Origin: a virus
Reading direction: 5' to 3' (one strand)
IMG/VR virus record: IMGVR_UViG_3300007072_000035
Span: 1 to 27,029 of that record
Length of the DNA stretch: 27,029 bases
Shown: positions 14,778 to 21,940 of the stretch, piece by piece
Position numbering within the stretch: position 1 is the stretch's first letter
Layout of the letters: every line of letters begins with the position of its first letter
The notes under the pieces: generated by a model
Seen by the model: the letters and a program-made list of their open reading frames with translations, nothing else
Databases searched by the model: none
What the model was told of the DNA's origin: nothing
Made by a program: the position numbers and the translations under genes

Positions 14778-15293
14778 ATGGGCTACGTAAACGATACTAC
14801 GATGAGTCAGTGGTTTTCCCCGAGCGCGTGCCACTATGTCACCGGAACCTGGTCTGATGCAGCCGGCAATGTTGCTAATACGATCGTCAAGGCGAAGGCG
14901 GCAGCCGATAACACCGGCGTGATCACGATTCCGATCGCGCTGCCCTCCAACAGCGCTGCCTATAAGGGCTGCTGCCTGAAGAGCGTGGATGTGTACTGGG
15001 AGGTTACCACGGCGGATATGGATGCGGTGACGGCTGCGATTTACAAAGTGACGTTGCCGGCTAATGGGGCAGCAATCGGGACAGTGGAATCGTTGTCCTT
15101 CAGCTATGACTCGGGGCACGATACGGCGGGTGAACGGCTGACGGCTGACCAGCACACCATGACGCTGACGCTGACCACCCCGGAATGGTTGGATAACGAC
15201 GAGGTAATCCAGGTGAAGATCACGGCTGACGCGGCTGCTACCTCTGTCTTTCACTTCATCGGGGCGCGGGCCAATTTTGAACTGAGGATCTGA
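14778..15293 (+). CDS. Beta-rich virion-type protein (171 aa), unknown
   Basis: AGAAGGAGTAGAGAACG before the ATG gives a strong Shine-Dalgarno. The protein is Thr, Ala and Asp rich, with alternating strands (VDVYWEVTTADMDAVTAAIYKV, HTMTLTLTTPEWLDNDEVIQVKITAD) and no helix-rich core. Being directly downstream of the capsid gene, and beta in character, it may be a head decoration or cement protein. This is inferred from position only; no family signature is recognised. Its TGA overlaps the next ATG. Confidence 0.6.
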   Translation: MGYVNDTTMSQWFSPSACHYVTGTWSDAAGNVANTIVKAKAAADNTGVITIPIALPSNSAAYKGCCLKSVDVYWEVTTADMDAVTAAIYKVTLPANGAAIGTVESLSFSYDSGHDTAGERLTADQHTMTLTLTTPEWLDNDEVIQVKITADAAATSVFHFIGARANFELRI

Positions 15294-15526
15294 TGGCCAT
15301 GTCGTTGATCGATGCAGCGCTGGAGCAACTAAAGCCGGAGCCAGGTTATCAACTGGTAAAGGCGTATACCCAGACGCAGGGCGATGAGGAGTTTGTTGTC
15401 CTGCTGCTGGATTACGGGATACACGGTTGTAAGAAGTATCGGGTAAAGATCAAGCCTGTGGCGCCCTCCCCCGTAAGGGAGGAGACAGTCAGGGAAGTCA
15501 AAACGACGGTGAAACGGCGGCGTTAG
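15293..15526 (+). CDS. Small protein of unknown function (77 aa)
   Basis: The start overlaps the preceding stop (TGATG); a second ATG two codons later is possible. The N-terminal half is a helix and a short sheet (SLIDAALEQLKPEPGYQLVKAYTQTQGDEEFVVLLLDYGIHGCKKYRVKI in outline), while the tail is Lys/Arg rich (TTVKRRR), so nucleic acid contact is possible. No family is recognised. It is the last gene before the structured terminator element at 15556. Confidence 0.6.
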   Translation: MAMSLIDAALEQLKPEPGYQLVKAYTQTQGDEEFVVLLLDYGIHGCKKYRVKIKPVAPSPVREETVREVKTTVKRRR

Positions 15527-15555
15527 GCGCGGTTTCCCGTCGGCAAGATCGAGAT

Positions 15556-15667
15556 GGGGCAGGCAACTGAACATGGGATATCCTGTCCGGGATTTCCTCT
15601 CCGTATAGCGGTCTCCTTTACCCGGCATCCTGTGTTCTCCGTTAGATATGCCTGCCCCAATTTTTTT
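15556..15667 (+). terminator. Structured element with long-range closing stem and T-run
   Basis: GGGGCAGGCA (15556-15565) and TGCCTGCCCC (15649-15658) form a perfect 10-bp closing stem around 83 nt, followed by AA and seven T. Inside are further pairings: CCGGG (15587-15591) with CCCGG (15621-15625), enclosing CCG-TATAG-CGG, and a GGATATCC palindrome. The loop is far larger than in a normal terminator, so a folded RNA domain that ends in a terminator is likely. It fills most of the 154-bp gap before the gene at 15681. No promoter was seen directly upstream. Confidence 0.6.
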
Positions 15668-15680
15668 AGTGAGGTGAGAA

Positions 15681-15950
15681 ATGGCGAGATCGGGACGAAA
15701 AACCGTTACTACCGCCGGCACGGCGGTCATGTTGGGGGATCAGGAAGTGGTAGGGCCGCTGATGGTGAAGGCGCTGACGACAAACACAAATCTGGTTTAT
15801 GTGGGCGAGAGCGGCGGCGGGGTGAGCAGCACGACCGGCATGCCGCTTTCGGCAGGGGACGTGATCGTGTTCAACTTCGTGGGCAACCTCGCCGACATCT
15901 GGGTTGATAGCGCGGTGAATGGCGAGGGTGTGGCGTGGTTGATTCTCTAG
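15681..15950 (+). CDS. Small phage structural protein (89 aa)
   Basis: GAGGTGAGAA precedes the ATG. The protein opens MARSGRKTVTTAGTAVML and continues with alternating strands and glycine turns (TNTNLVYVGESGGGVSS, GDVIVFNFVGNLADIWVD, GVAWLIL). Short beta proteins with this 'TVTTAGTAV ... NTNxVYVG ... VNGEGV' look are common in siphovirus structural modules, near the capsid and connector genes, and probably decorate the head or tail. The exact role is unproven. Confidence 0.6.
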   Translation: MARSGRKTVTTAGTAVMLGDQEVVGPLMVKALTTNTNLVYVGESGGGVSSTTGMPLSAGDVIVFNFVGNLADIWVDSAVNGEGVAWLIL

Positions 15951-15962
15951 GCGAGCGCGCTG

Positions 15963-15982
15963 CCGATAAGGGAGATTATCGG
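15963..15982 (+). promoter_or_regulatory. CCGATAA-N6-TTATCGG palindrome, copy before the connector gene
   Basis: CCGATAA-GGGAGA-TTATCGG has perfect 7-bp arms. It lies between the small structural gene and the connector gene at 16017. It is followed by TACA and then TTGACT, like the copy at 11565, but no convincing -10 follows here. Confidence 0.8.
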
Positions 15983-16016
15983 TACAGGTTTGACTGACGG
16001 CATGGAGGCGGAGTAG

Positions 16017-17246
16017 ATGGCGAGCTGGACGAGGTTATCTGCTTTCAACCAGAGACTGGACAGCCTGCTACAGGGCATTCGCACAGAGGACCTGTTGACT
16101 GCCGACCGCGATCTGGCAATCCGCCAGGCGGTGCAGGAGTATTCGCAGGCACTGCCCCGGCGTGAGACGCTGGAGTTCGCCGGCGACGGTGGCAGTTACT
16201 ATCTACTGTATGGCAAGGTGGAGGATGTGGACGAGGGTGATCGTGATGCATCTATAGACCTGACCAGCAGCGGGGCGGATTCGAAATTGGGTATCCTGTT
16301 CACGCTGGATTACAGGATGGAAATCCACCAGGTCAACGTATGGTTGAGTCGGGTGGGTGCGACGGTGGCGGGCGAGGTGCAGGTGACGATCTACTCCACA
16401 AACTCCAACCTGCCGGTCAACCCGATCGTCACCTCGGAGGCGGTGGACATCGACGGGATCGAGGGCGCGCCGCGGGGGATCTTCAACCGGGTGCGCTTCC
16501 CATTCGCAGCCGATCAGATCATCGATCTGCCGGCAGGCACATATGCGGCGGTGCTCGAATCGAGCGGCTATACCTACGCCAGCGGCACAAACGAGGTCAA
16601 CCTGGGAGTGGACCAGAGCAATGTGACGAACACAGTGGTGACCTACAACGGGACGACGTGGTCGGCATACGGCACAGCCTCCGCTGGCATCCTGGAAGTG
16701 GTGGCGGCGATCCCGGGGTGGCGGGAAAAAGCCGGGGCGCTGGTGAGCGTGGAATACCCGGCGGCTGAGATTGCCAATGACGAACATCCCAACATTCTGG
16801 ATGAGGAGGATTTTTACCTGTTCGAGGCGGCGGATGGCGCCTGGTTGTATCTATCGGGAGCCACGCCGGCGGCGACAGAGAAAGTGCGGCTGACCTACTC
16901 GCGACCCTACACCTGGCTGGAAGCGAGCGATCCGCTGATCGATACGCCGGAATCGCACTTCGACGCCCTGTGCTTTCTGGCGGCAAGCTATGCCTGCTCG
17001 ATGCTGGCTGTGCGCTACGGGCAGAAGCGAGAGAGCACGATCAACGCCGATTCGGTGGAGCGCCGGACGCAGGCGGATGTTTATCGCTCATTGGCAGCCG
17101 ATTTCCGCAAGCGATATCTGGCGCTGGCAGGGTTGGATCATGGGATGGATGGGAAGGCTGCCAAACCTGGGTCGACGCTGACAGAAATCGATTATGCCTA
17201 CGAGATCGGCAGCGATTTCCTCTTCCATACGAGGAGCAGGCGGTGA
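16017..17246 (+). CDS. Head-tail connector or adaptor with inserted beta-sandwich domain
   Basis: Residues 1-64 (helical: RLDSLLQGIRTEDLLTADRDLAIRQAVQEYS in outline) and about 245-380 (FDALCFLAASYACSMLAVRYGQ, then a long helix) resemble a head-tail connector or adaptor split in two. Between them, about residues 80-235 look like a beta-sandwich of the choice-of-anchor R type: GEVQVTIYSTNSNLP, LPAGTYAAVLESSG, TTWSAYGTASAGILEVV. Such domains usually occur in exported bacterial proteins and phage tail proteins. The insertion would project from the neck. GGAGGCGGAGTAG precedes the ATG. The stop overlaps the next GTG start. Confidence 0.6.
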   Translation: MASWTRLSAFNQRLDSLLQGIRTEDLLTADRDLAIRQAVQEYSQALPRRETLEFAGDGGSYYLLYGKVEDVDEGDRDASIDLTSSGADSKLGILFTLDYRMEIHQVNVWLSRVGATVAGEVQVTIYSTNSNLPVNPIVTSEAVDIDGIEGAPRGIFNRVRFPFAADQIIDLPAGTYAAVLESSGYTYASGTNEVNLGVDQSNVTNTVVTYNGTTWSAYGTASAGILEVVAAIPGWREKAGALVSVEYPAAEIANDEHPNILDEEDFYLFEAADGAWLYLSGATPAATEKVRLTYSRPYTWLEASDPLIDTPESHFDALCFLAASYACSMLAVRYGQKRESTINADSVERRTQADVYRSLAADFRKRYLALAGLDHGMDGKAAKPGSTLTEIDYAYEIGSDFLFHTRSRR

Positions 17247-17770
17247 TCACGTTTGACATTGACGTAAGCGAGCTATTACGGCTGGCGGCGGCTATCCCCG
17301 TGCTGGCGGATGCGCTGGACGAGGAGGGCAATCTAGCGATGGAGGAGAGCGGCATGCTGCTGACCGGTATGGTAGCAGCGCGCACGCCGGTCAACTATGG
17401 GCTGCTGCGCAGTTCGATCTCCTGGCCACATGGCTTCGAAAAGCAGGGCAGCCTGCTGGACACACTACGCGGCATTGTGGGAGCGAGCAACATCCAGGGA
17501 ACAGGGGTCAGCACTTCGACCTATGTCTGGTACGTGGAAGAGGGCACCAGACCGCACTGGGCGCCGGCTGCACCGCTAAAGCTATGGGCGATCAGGAAGT
17601 TCGGCGATGAGCGCATCGGGTACGCCGTGCAACGGGCGATCGCGGCTCGAGGCACCAAAGGCGCGCACATGTTTCAGCGGGCGTGGGATGAAGGTGGGAA
17701 GGCGGGCGTGGAGAGAATCTGGGGGCAGGTTGTGGTAAAGGCGGTAGCCAGGTTCGAGAAAGCGGCGTAA
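17243..17770 (+). CDS. HK97 gp10-like tail completion or head-tail joining protein
   Basis: The GTG at 17243 overlaps the previous TGA. In the 175-residue product, NLAMEESGMLLTGMVAARTPVNYGLLRSSI followed by STYVWYVEEGTRPHWAP is the characteristic gp10/neck-protein pattern: helix, 'aRTPvdtGrLrsSi', 'Yv.yvE.GT..hw.p'. These proteins close the neck or cap the tail. Its place between connector and tail-tube genes agrees. A longer open frame from 16970 lies inside the connector gene and is not used. Confidence 0.8.
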   Translation: MITFDIDVSELLRLAAAIPVLADALDEEGNLAMEESGMLLTGMVAARTPVNYGLLRSSISWPHGFEKQGSLLDTLRGIVGASNIQGTGVSTSTYVWYVEEGTRPHWAPAAPLKLWAIRKFGDERIGYAVQRAIAARGTKGAHMFQRAWDEGGKAGVERIWGQVVVKAVARFEKAA

Positions 17771-17790
17771 TTCCGCGCTCTGGAGGACGC

Positions 17791-18270
17791 ATGGCATACG
17801 GCGAAACGACTATACGGGCGAGAATAAAGGCAGTGTTGGAGGGGGTGACGAATATTGGGAAGGTCTACGATTATGAACGGTGGACAGATGACTGGGATAG
17901 TCTGATTGAGACGTTCAAGACAACGATAAACGGACGAGAACAAATCCGCGGCTGGGTGATCACGTTACAGCGGATGACGCCGGAGATCATCGGCTTCCAG
18001 GGCGGGGGTGTAAGCGGCACGTTGCTGGCGACATACACCTACCTGGTGCGCGGCTTCCTGGGCGTGGACGATGCCAACGAGACAGAGAAAACGATGACGG
18101 CGCTGGCGCTGGCGGCTGCCTGGGCGCTGGAGAACGACGCCACGTTGCGCAGCGAGGTGTTGGAGAAGGAAGAGCCGGTAGTAAGTGAATTGTTGCAGGA
18201 TTACCGCATGTTCGGCGGGGTTCTGTGCCATTATGTCGAGATGAAGGTCCAGCCCCAGGAAGTAGTTTAG
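17791..18270 (+). CDS. Putative tail terminator or tail completion protein
   Basis: Directly before the tail-tube genes, with TGGAGGACGC upstream of the ATG. The 159-residue product has a helical N-terminus (TTIRARIKAVLEGV), a strand (GWVITLQRMTPEIIGF), YTYLVRGFLGVDDANETEKTM, an Ala-rich helix and an MFGGVLCHYVEMKV end strand. Length, the alpha-beta pattern and gene order fit a tail terminator that stops tube polymerisation at the neck. Sequence identity to a named family is not clear to me. Confidence 0.55.
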   Translation: MAYGETTIRARIKAVLEGVTNIGKVYDYERWTDDWDSLIETFKTTINGREQIRGWVITLQRMTPEIIGFQGGGVSGTLLATYTYLVRGFLGVDDANETEKTMTALALAAAWALENDATLRSEVLEKEEPVVSELLQDYRMFGGVLCHYVEMKVQPQEVV

Positions 18271-18279
18271 GAGGCAGTT

Positions 18280-19008
18280 ATGGCGAAGGTTGCAGGACGG
18301 TTTTGCGAAGTTCATTTTGCCGGTTACGACCTGACCGGCAGGTCGAACCAGTGGGAGTTCAACACCGAGTACATCTCGGACGATGCGACTGCCTTCCTGG
18401 ATGGAGTGGTCAACTCAATTCCAGACCTGCCGACGTGCGAGGTGAACCTGACGGCATTCCTGGATCCGGCGACGAACCAGAGCCATGCGGCGTTGAATAC
18501 GCCAGGCGGCTATACCGACAAGGCGCTGACAATTCTGATCGGCAACAACGCCGCGCCGACCATCGGCGACCCGGCGCTGGCGCTGCTGTGCAAGCAATTT
18601 AGTTACAGTACGCCGTTACAGACGCGTTCTGCGGTGATCGCCAACGCTAACTTCAAGAGTGTTAACTACATGCCAGATGTGAATGCAGTGGTGCTGGCGA
18701 ATACGACAATCACCAACACGACTATATTCAGCACGGTGGACGGCGGAGCGGCGACAACCGCCGGCGGAGCGGCTTACTTGCAGGTACTGACGCCGACAAC
18801 CAGCGATTCCTACTCGGTAGTTGTGCAGGACAGCGCCGATGGTTCGTCTTGGACGACAATTGTCACATTTTCAGCCAACGGGCAGACACGCACAGGCGAG
18901 CGCCAGTCGATCAGCGGCACAATCCGGCGCTATCTGAGGGTGGTGGCGACACGGACAGGCGTCGCAGGCAACAGCTTCAAACTGGCGGTGGTGCTGGCGA
19001 GGCATTAG
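18280..19008 (+). CDS. Tail tube protein with C-terminal extension (first paralogue)
   Basis: It opens MAKVAGRF and shares a body plan with the next gene (MAKLAGRF): a strand, a 'FLDGVVNSIPDLPTCEVNLTAFLDPATN' region matching 'FSDGSVNSAPGMPNLPIRITGKFNPAAT', and 'ILIGNNAAPTIGDP' matching 'VQVGQNAAPTTGDP'. Both look like siphovirus tube subunits. This copy has an extra C-terminal beta domain (about residues 150-242) with SYSVVVQDSADGSSWTTIV, similar in style to Ig-like decorations of tube proteins. A GGAGG precedes the ATG. Confidence 0.7.
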   Translation: MAKVAGRFCEVHFAGYDLTGRSNQWEFNTEYISDDATAFLDGVVNSIPDLPTCEVNLTAFLDPATNQSHAALNTPGGYTDKALTILIGNNAAPTIGDPALALLCKQFSYSTPLQTRSAVIANANFKSVNYMPDVNAVVLANTTITNTTIFSTVDGGAATTAGGAAYLQVLTPTTSDSYSVVVQDSADGSSWTTIVTFSANGQTRTGERQSISGTIRRYLRVVATRTGVAGNSFKLAVVLARH

Positions 19009-19040
19009 CGATTACAAAATCCTAGAGATGGAGGTTTGAA

Positions 19041-19481
19041 ATGGCAAAGTTAGCAGGAAGGTTCATCAAGGTTTACATCGACGACAGCGGCGGAACGGCG
19101 CGGGACGTATCTTCGGATGTGGACAGCGTGGAGATCCCCGACGAGTACGGCAGCCTGGACATGACCGGCTTCTCGGATGGGTCGGTCAACAGCGCGCCGG
19201 GGATGCCCAACCTGCCGATCCGCATCACGGGCAAGTTCAACCCGGCGGCGACCACAGGGCTGTACACGGTGCTGAAAGGCATCCTGGGCAGCTACACGTC
19301 AAAGACGGTGACGGTGCAGGTGGGGCAGAACGCCGCCCCGACCACCGGCGACCCGGAATTCGAGGGCGAGTTCTGGTTGCAGGCGATGCCGATCAGCGCC
19401 ACGCCGACCGGCAACGTGACCATCAGCGCCAGCTTTGAGGTGATGGGTTCGACCGCGCCGGCATGGGGCACGGTGAGCTAG
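19041..19481 (+). CDS. Tail tube protein (second, shorter paralogue)
   Basis: This 146-residue beta protein is a clear paralogue of the preceding gene without the C-terminal extension, so it is probably the plain tube subunit. ATGGAGGTTTGAA lies before the ATG. Siphovirus tubes stack hexamers of this fold around the tape measure. Two paralogues suggest a tube of mixed composition or a specialised end ring. Confidence 0.7.
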   Translation: MAKLAGRFIKVYIDDSGGTARDVSSDVDSVEIPDEYGSLDMTGFSDGSVNSAPGMPNLPIRITGKFNPAATTGLYTVLKGILGSYTSKTVTVQVGQNAAPTTGDPEFEGEFWLQAMPISATPTGNVTISASFEVMGSTAPAWGTVS

Positions 19482-19548
19482 GCGTAACGTTTGCGCGTTG
19501 CTGCCTGAGCTCGACGAGGCTGCTATCGACGCGGTGAAAGGAGAAAAG

Positions 19549-19863
19549 ATGGCTGAAGTGGCGGTGATCACGCTGGAGGTGCCCGGGAAAACCGGGCAGT
19601 ATGTCGATTTCAAGGCGGAGGGATGGAAGTACAAGCATCTGCGTCTGTGGGAGGAGGCGACCGGCGCGGGCGAGACGGCGGAGATCATCAGCGAGCGTAT
19701 CGCCAACTGGCGTTTGCTGGATGACGAGACCGGAACTGAGATTCCATTCATCCCGGGGAAATACGCGCTGGACGAGCTGCCCAGGGAGACGGCGACCTGG
19801 CTGGTTGGCGTTGCTTACCTGCGGGCGTATCGCCAAGCGGGGACGCCGCACCCAAACGCATAA
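19549..19863 (+). CDS. Tail assembly chaperone, short form (G-like)
   Basis: AAAGGAGAAAAG stands right before the ATG at 19549; a TTG at 19498 in frame is rejected. The 104-residue protein begins with strands (EVAVITLEVPGKTG) and continues with helices (YALDELPRETATWLVGVAYLRAYRQ). Between tube and tape measure genes, it matches the place of lambda G. Near its stop stands the slippery heptamer CCCAAAC, so part of the ribosomes should make the longer form. It would bind the tape measure during tail assembly. Confidence 0.7.
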   Translation: MAEVAVITLEVPGKTGQYVDFKAEGWKYKHLRLWEEATGAGETAEIISERIANWRLLDDETGTEIPFIPGKYALDELPRETATWLVGVAYLRAYRQAGTPHPNA

Positions 19864-20189
19864 TCGCGGCGGCGGAGGCGGGCAGGAGATCGGTAACTTC
19901 TGGCAGCTCCGCCAGCCGCGAGCATGATGACGAAGGACAACCAATCTCACTTTCATCGGACCTGGAACGGGCGCTGCTCTGTGAACGCCTGAACTGGCGG
20001 GTGTTGCCGCACGAGCTGGACGAGGTCGAGGTGGCGAAGCTATCGAAGCCGTTGAGCGAGTTATATGTGTATCGCACATTCCAGGCTTATGCGCGTGACA
20101 TCAAGAGCTTGGATGCATCGCAGGCTGAGCTGGTGGCATGGGTAGAGGCGATGAGGGAGCTGTTCTCGGAGGAGGGCGGTGGGAAGTAG
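19549..20189 (+). CDS. Tail assembly chaperone, -1 frameshift fusion (GT-like)
   Basis: A -1 shift at CCCAAAC (19851-19857) enters a frame that is open from before the slip site to the TAG at 20187-20189. After the slip, reading continues with CGC ATA ATC at 19857. The fusion is about 213 residues: the 103-residue G-like part and a 110-residue extension (EHDDEGQ, LERALLCERLNWRVLPHELDE, LYVYRTFQAYARDIK, ending SEEGGGK). A separate GTG start at 20001 with a 62-residue product is possible, but it has no Shine-Dalgarno. In lambda, the T part binds the tube subunit and G binds the tape measure. Confidence 0.75.
19851..19857 (+). promoter_or_regulatory. -1 ribosomal frameshift slippery heptamer
   Basis: C CCA AAC in the zero frame can re-pair as CCC AAA after a -1 slip. 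This is the canonical X XXY YYZ form, two codons before the zero-frame TAA. Confidence 0.85.
19865..19920 (+). promoter_or_regulatory. Frameshift-stimulating stem-loop
   Basis: CGCGGCGGCGGAG (19865-19877) pairs with CTCCGCC and GCCGCG (19907-19920) with one bulged A, giving a 13-bp GC-rich stem with a 29-nt loop. It starts seven bases after the slippery heptamer, which is the classic spacing. Confidence 0.8.
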
Positions 20190-20205
20190 TGTTTGCGCGC
20201 AAACA
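20190..20205 (+). promoter_or_regulatory. parS-like palindrome, third copy
   Basis: TGTTTGCGCGCAAACA is an exact copy, again starting at the base after a TAG stop. The 26 bases from its start are identical to the copy at 11531, and it lies 36 bp centre to centre from the palindrome at 20224. Confidence 0.7.
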
Positions 20206-20223
20206 TCGGCGGTTTTCGAGCTG

Positions 20224-20243
20224 CCGATAACGGATATTATCGG
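20224..20243 (+). promoter_or_regulatory. CCGATAA-N6-TTATCGG palindrome, copy before the tape measure gene
   Basis: CCGATAA-CGGATA-TTATCGG has perfect 7-bp arms and ends 12 bases before the tape measure ATG, so it would overlap ribosome access if folded in mRNA. Confidence 0.8.
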
Positions 20244-20255
20244 AAGAGAGAAACG

Positions 20256-21884
20256 ATGAGTATCAGCGAGAACATTATCCTGACGGCGAAGAACGAGACC
20301 AAGAAGGCGCTGAACGAGGCAGAGAGGGATATTCGCAAGACAGCCGGGGCAATGGATAAAGACCTCGCCAAAGGGGCGGATACGGCGTCGAGGCGCATAG
20401 GCGAGCTGGGTAGGGGATTGAATGCCACAGTGCAACAGTTGACCGGCTTCAACCTGGCGCAGATCGGGGTGGCGGGCGGGCTGGCGATGGTGGCAAAGGG
20501 CATCGGGGACAGCATCCAGTTCACGGCGCGCTACGCCGAGCAGGTGCGCGAGCTGAGTGCGGCGACGGGCATGGGGGCGGAGGAGACGAGCAAGATGATC
20601 CAGCTCTTCGACGACGCCAATGTGAGCCAGGGATTGTTGACGCAAGCGGCGCGGCAACTGGTGCGCAATGGATTGCAGCCAAGCATCGATACGATCGCCA
20701 TGCTGGCGGATCAGTATAATGCGTTGACGGACCCGGTGGAGCGCTCGAAACTGCTGCTGGATAACTTCGGGCGGGCAGGGCTGGAGATGGGCAAGCTTTT
20801 GGAGATGGGCAGCGAGAAGATCCGCGACGCTGGGGAGAGCGCCGAGCGCATGGGTCAGGTCCTGGACGAAGAGGCAATTGCCGCAGCGGAGGAATACCGG
20901 TTGGCGCTGGACGAGCTGAGCGACGCGGCGGAGGGCGTCAAGATCAAGATCGGGATGGGTTTGATACCGGTGCTGGCAGATATGGTGACCTATATCAACA
21001 ACGGCATCGGCTCGATGCAGGAACGGATCGATAAGGTGCATTTGCTCGATGAGGCGCTGGCGATGGGGGTGATCAGCCAGCAGGAGTACAACGAGATGGT
21101 GATCACCACCAGCCGGGGGATGAAGTTACTGGTAGATACAAATATCGAGTTGGAGGGCATCGAAGCGGCGATGCGCGATGACCGTCAGGAATCGATCGAG
21201 TTGTTGAGAGCACAGAAACTGGCGCAGGAGGAATTAAGCGGTGCTACTGAAGGCGCGACGAATGTGTACAGACAGGCAATCGCAGCCTTACAGGAGCACA
21301 CTCTCACCGAGGCGCAACGACTGAGCATCGAGACGCAGATCAAGTTACTGAGTGGAGAGTTGACCAAGGAGGATTTGCGCCGCAGTCAGATGGTACAGTT
21401 GCTCTCCAATCAGTATGCCCAGGGTAATCTGACCATGCAACAGTATCTCGATGCGTTGCAGTCGCTTGGCGCCGGGTTGGAAGCAGATGCCGCTAAGGCG
21501 CTGGAGCTGGCTCGGAATATCGAAAAGATAAAAAGCAAAACCGTTACCGTAACTGTCAATTACAAAAACACGTATGCAACAGAGGGCGGCATCCGTCCTG
21601 GCGCCGGCAGAGCTGCTGGCGGTCCGGTTACGGCAAAACTGGCTTACCTGGTTGGCGAAAAAGGACCTGAGCTGTTCGTTCCACAAACTTCTGGAATGAT
21701 CGTGCCTAGTAACGAGATTGCAGCAAGCAGGACGCCGATTGCCGCCGGAGCAGTATATATCGGCAATTTAAATATTTTTGCCGGCGAAGGGATGGACGAG
21801 TTCGACCTGGCGGATGCGGTGGTGACCAGACTGGCTGAGCAACAGCGGGCTGCCGAAAAGGCAGGAGTGGATTTCGCCGGATGA
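20256..21884 (+). CDS. Tail tape measure protein
   Basis: The ATG at 20256 (MSISENIILTAKNETKKAL) follows GAAGAGAGAAACG. Residues 1-60 are charged helix. Residues 75-110 are a hydrophobic segment (FNLAQIGVAGGLAMVAKGI). Next comes a TP901-type tape-measure core (FTARYAEQVRELSAATGMGAEETSKMIQLF, VERSKLLLDNFGRAGLEMGKLL). A long coiled-coil section follows, and the C-terminus has the typical AYLVGEKGPELFVPQTSGMIVPSNE. At 542 residues it is short, so the tail is probably about 80 nm by the usual 1.5 angstrom per residue. It scaffolds the tube length and probably crosses the membrane during DNA entry. Confidence 0.85.
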   Translation: MSISENIILTAKNETKKALNEAERDIRKTAGAMDKDLAKGADTASRRIGELGRGLNATVQQLTGFNLAQIGVAGGLAMVAKGIGDSIQFTARYAEQVRELSAATGMGAEETSKMIQLFDDANVSQGLLTQAARQLVRNGLQPSIDTIAMLADQYNALTDPVERSKLLLDNFGRAGLEMGKLLEMGSEKIRDAGESAERMGQVLDEEAIAAAEEYRLALDELSDAAEGVKIKIGMGLIPVLADMVTYINNGIGSMQERIDKVHLLDEALAMGVISQQEYNEMVITTSRGMKLLVDTNIELEGIEAAMRDDRQESIELLRAQKLAQEELSGATEGATNVYRQAIAALQEHTLTEAQRLSIETQIKLLSGELTKEDLRRSQMVQLLSNQYAQGNLTMQQYLDALQSLGAGLEADAAKALELARNIEKIKSKTVTVTVNYKNTYATEGGIRPGAGRAAGGPVTAKLAYLVGEKGPELFVPQTSGMIVPSNEIAASRTPIAAGAVYIGNLNIFAGEGMDEFDLADAVVTRLAEQQRAAEKAGVDFAG

Positions 21885-21940
21885 AGCTGCCTGCCCTGCC
21901 TTTCCCCGCGAGGGACGGGGATGGGGGAGGATGGTAAACG

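Noticed and set aside
14883-14902. Further CCGATAA half-site (CCGATAACACCGG)
   Set aside because: It lies inside a coding region and the right arm is absent, so it is probably chance.
15990-16018. Possible promoter TTGACT downstream of the palindrome at 15963
   Set aside because: The -35 is good but no acceptable -10 lies 16-18 bp further on.
19489-19504. Partial match to the parS-like site (GTTTGCGCG) before the chaperone gene
   Set aside because: Only one half matches; the second arm is not there. It might be a decayed copy but does not stand alone.
20061-21041. 326-residue open frame on the - strand opposite the chaperone and tape measure genes
   Set aside because: It covers three features on the + strand, including the parS-like palindrome, and its His/Arg/Leu-rich product has no recognisable fold.
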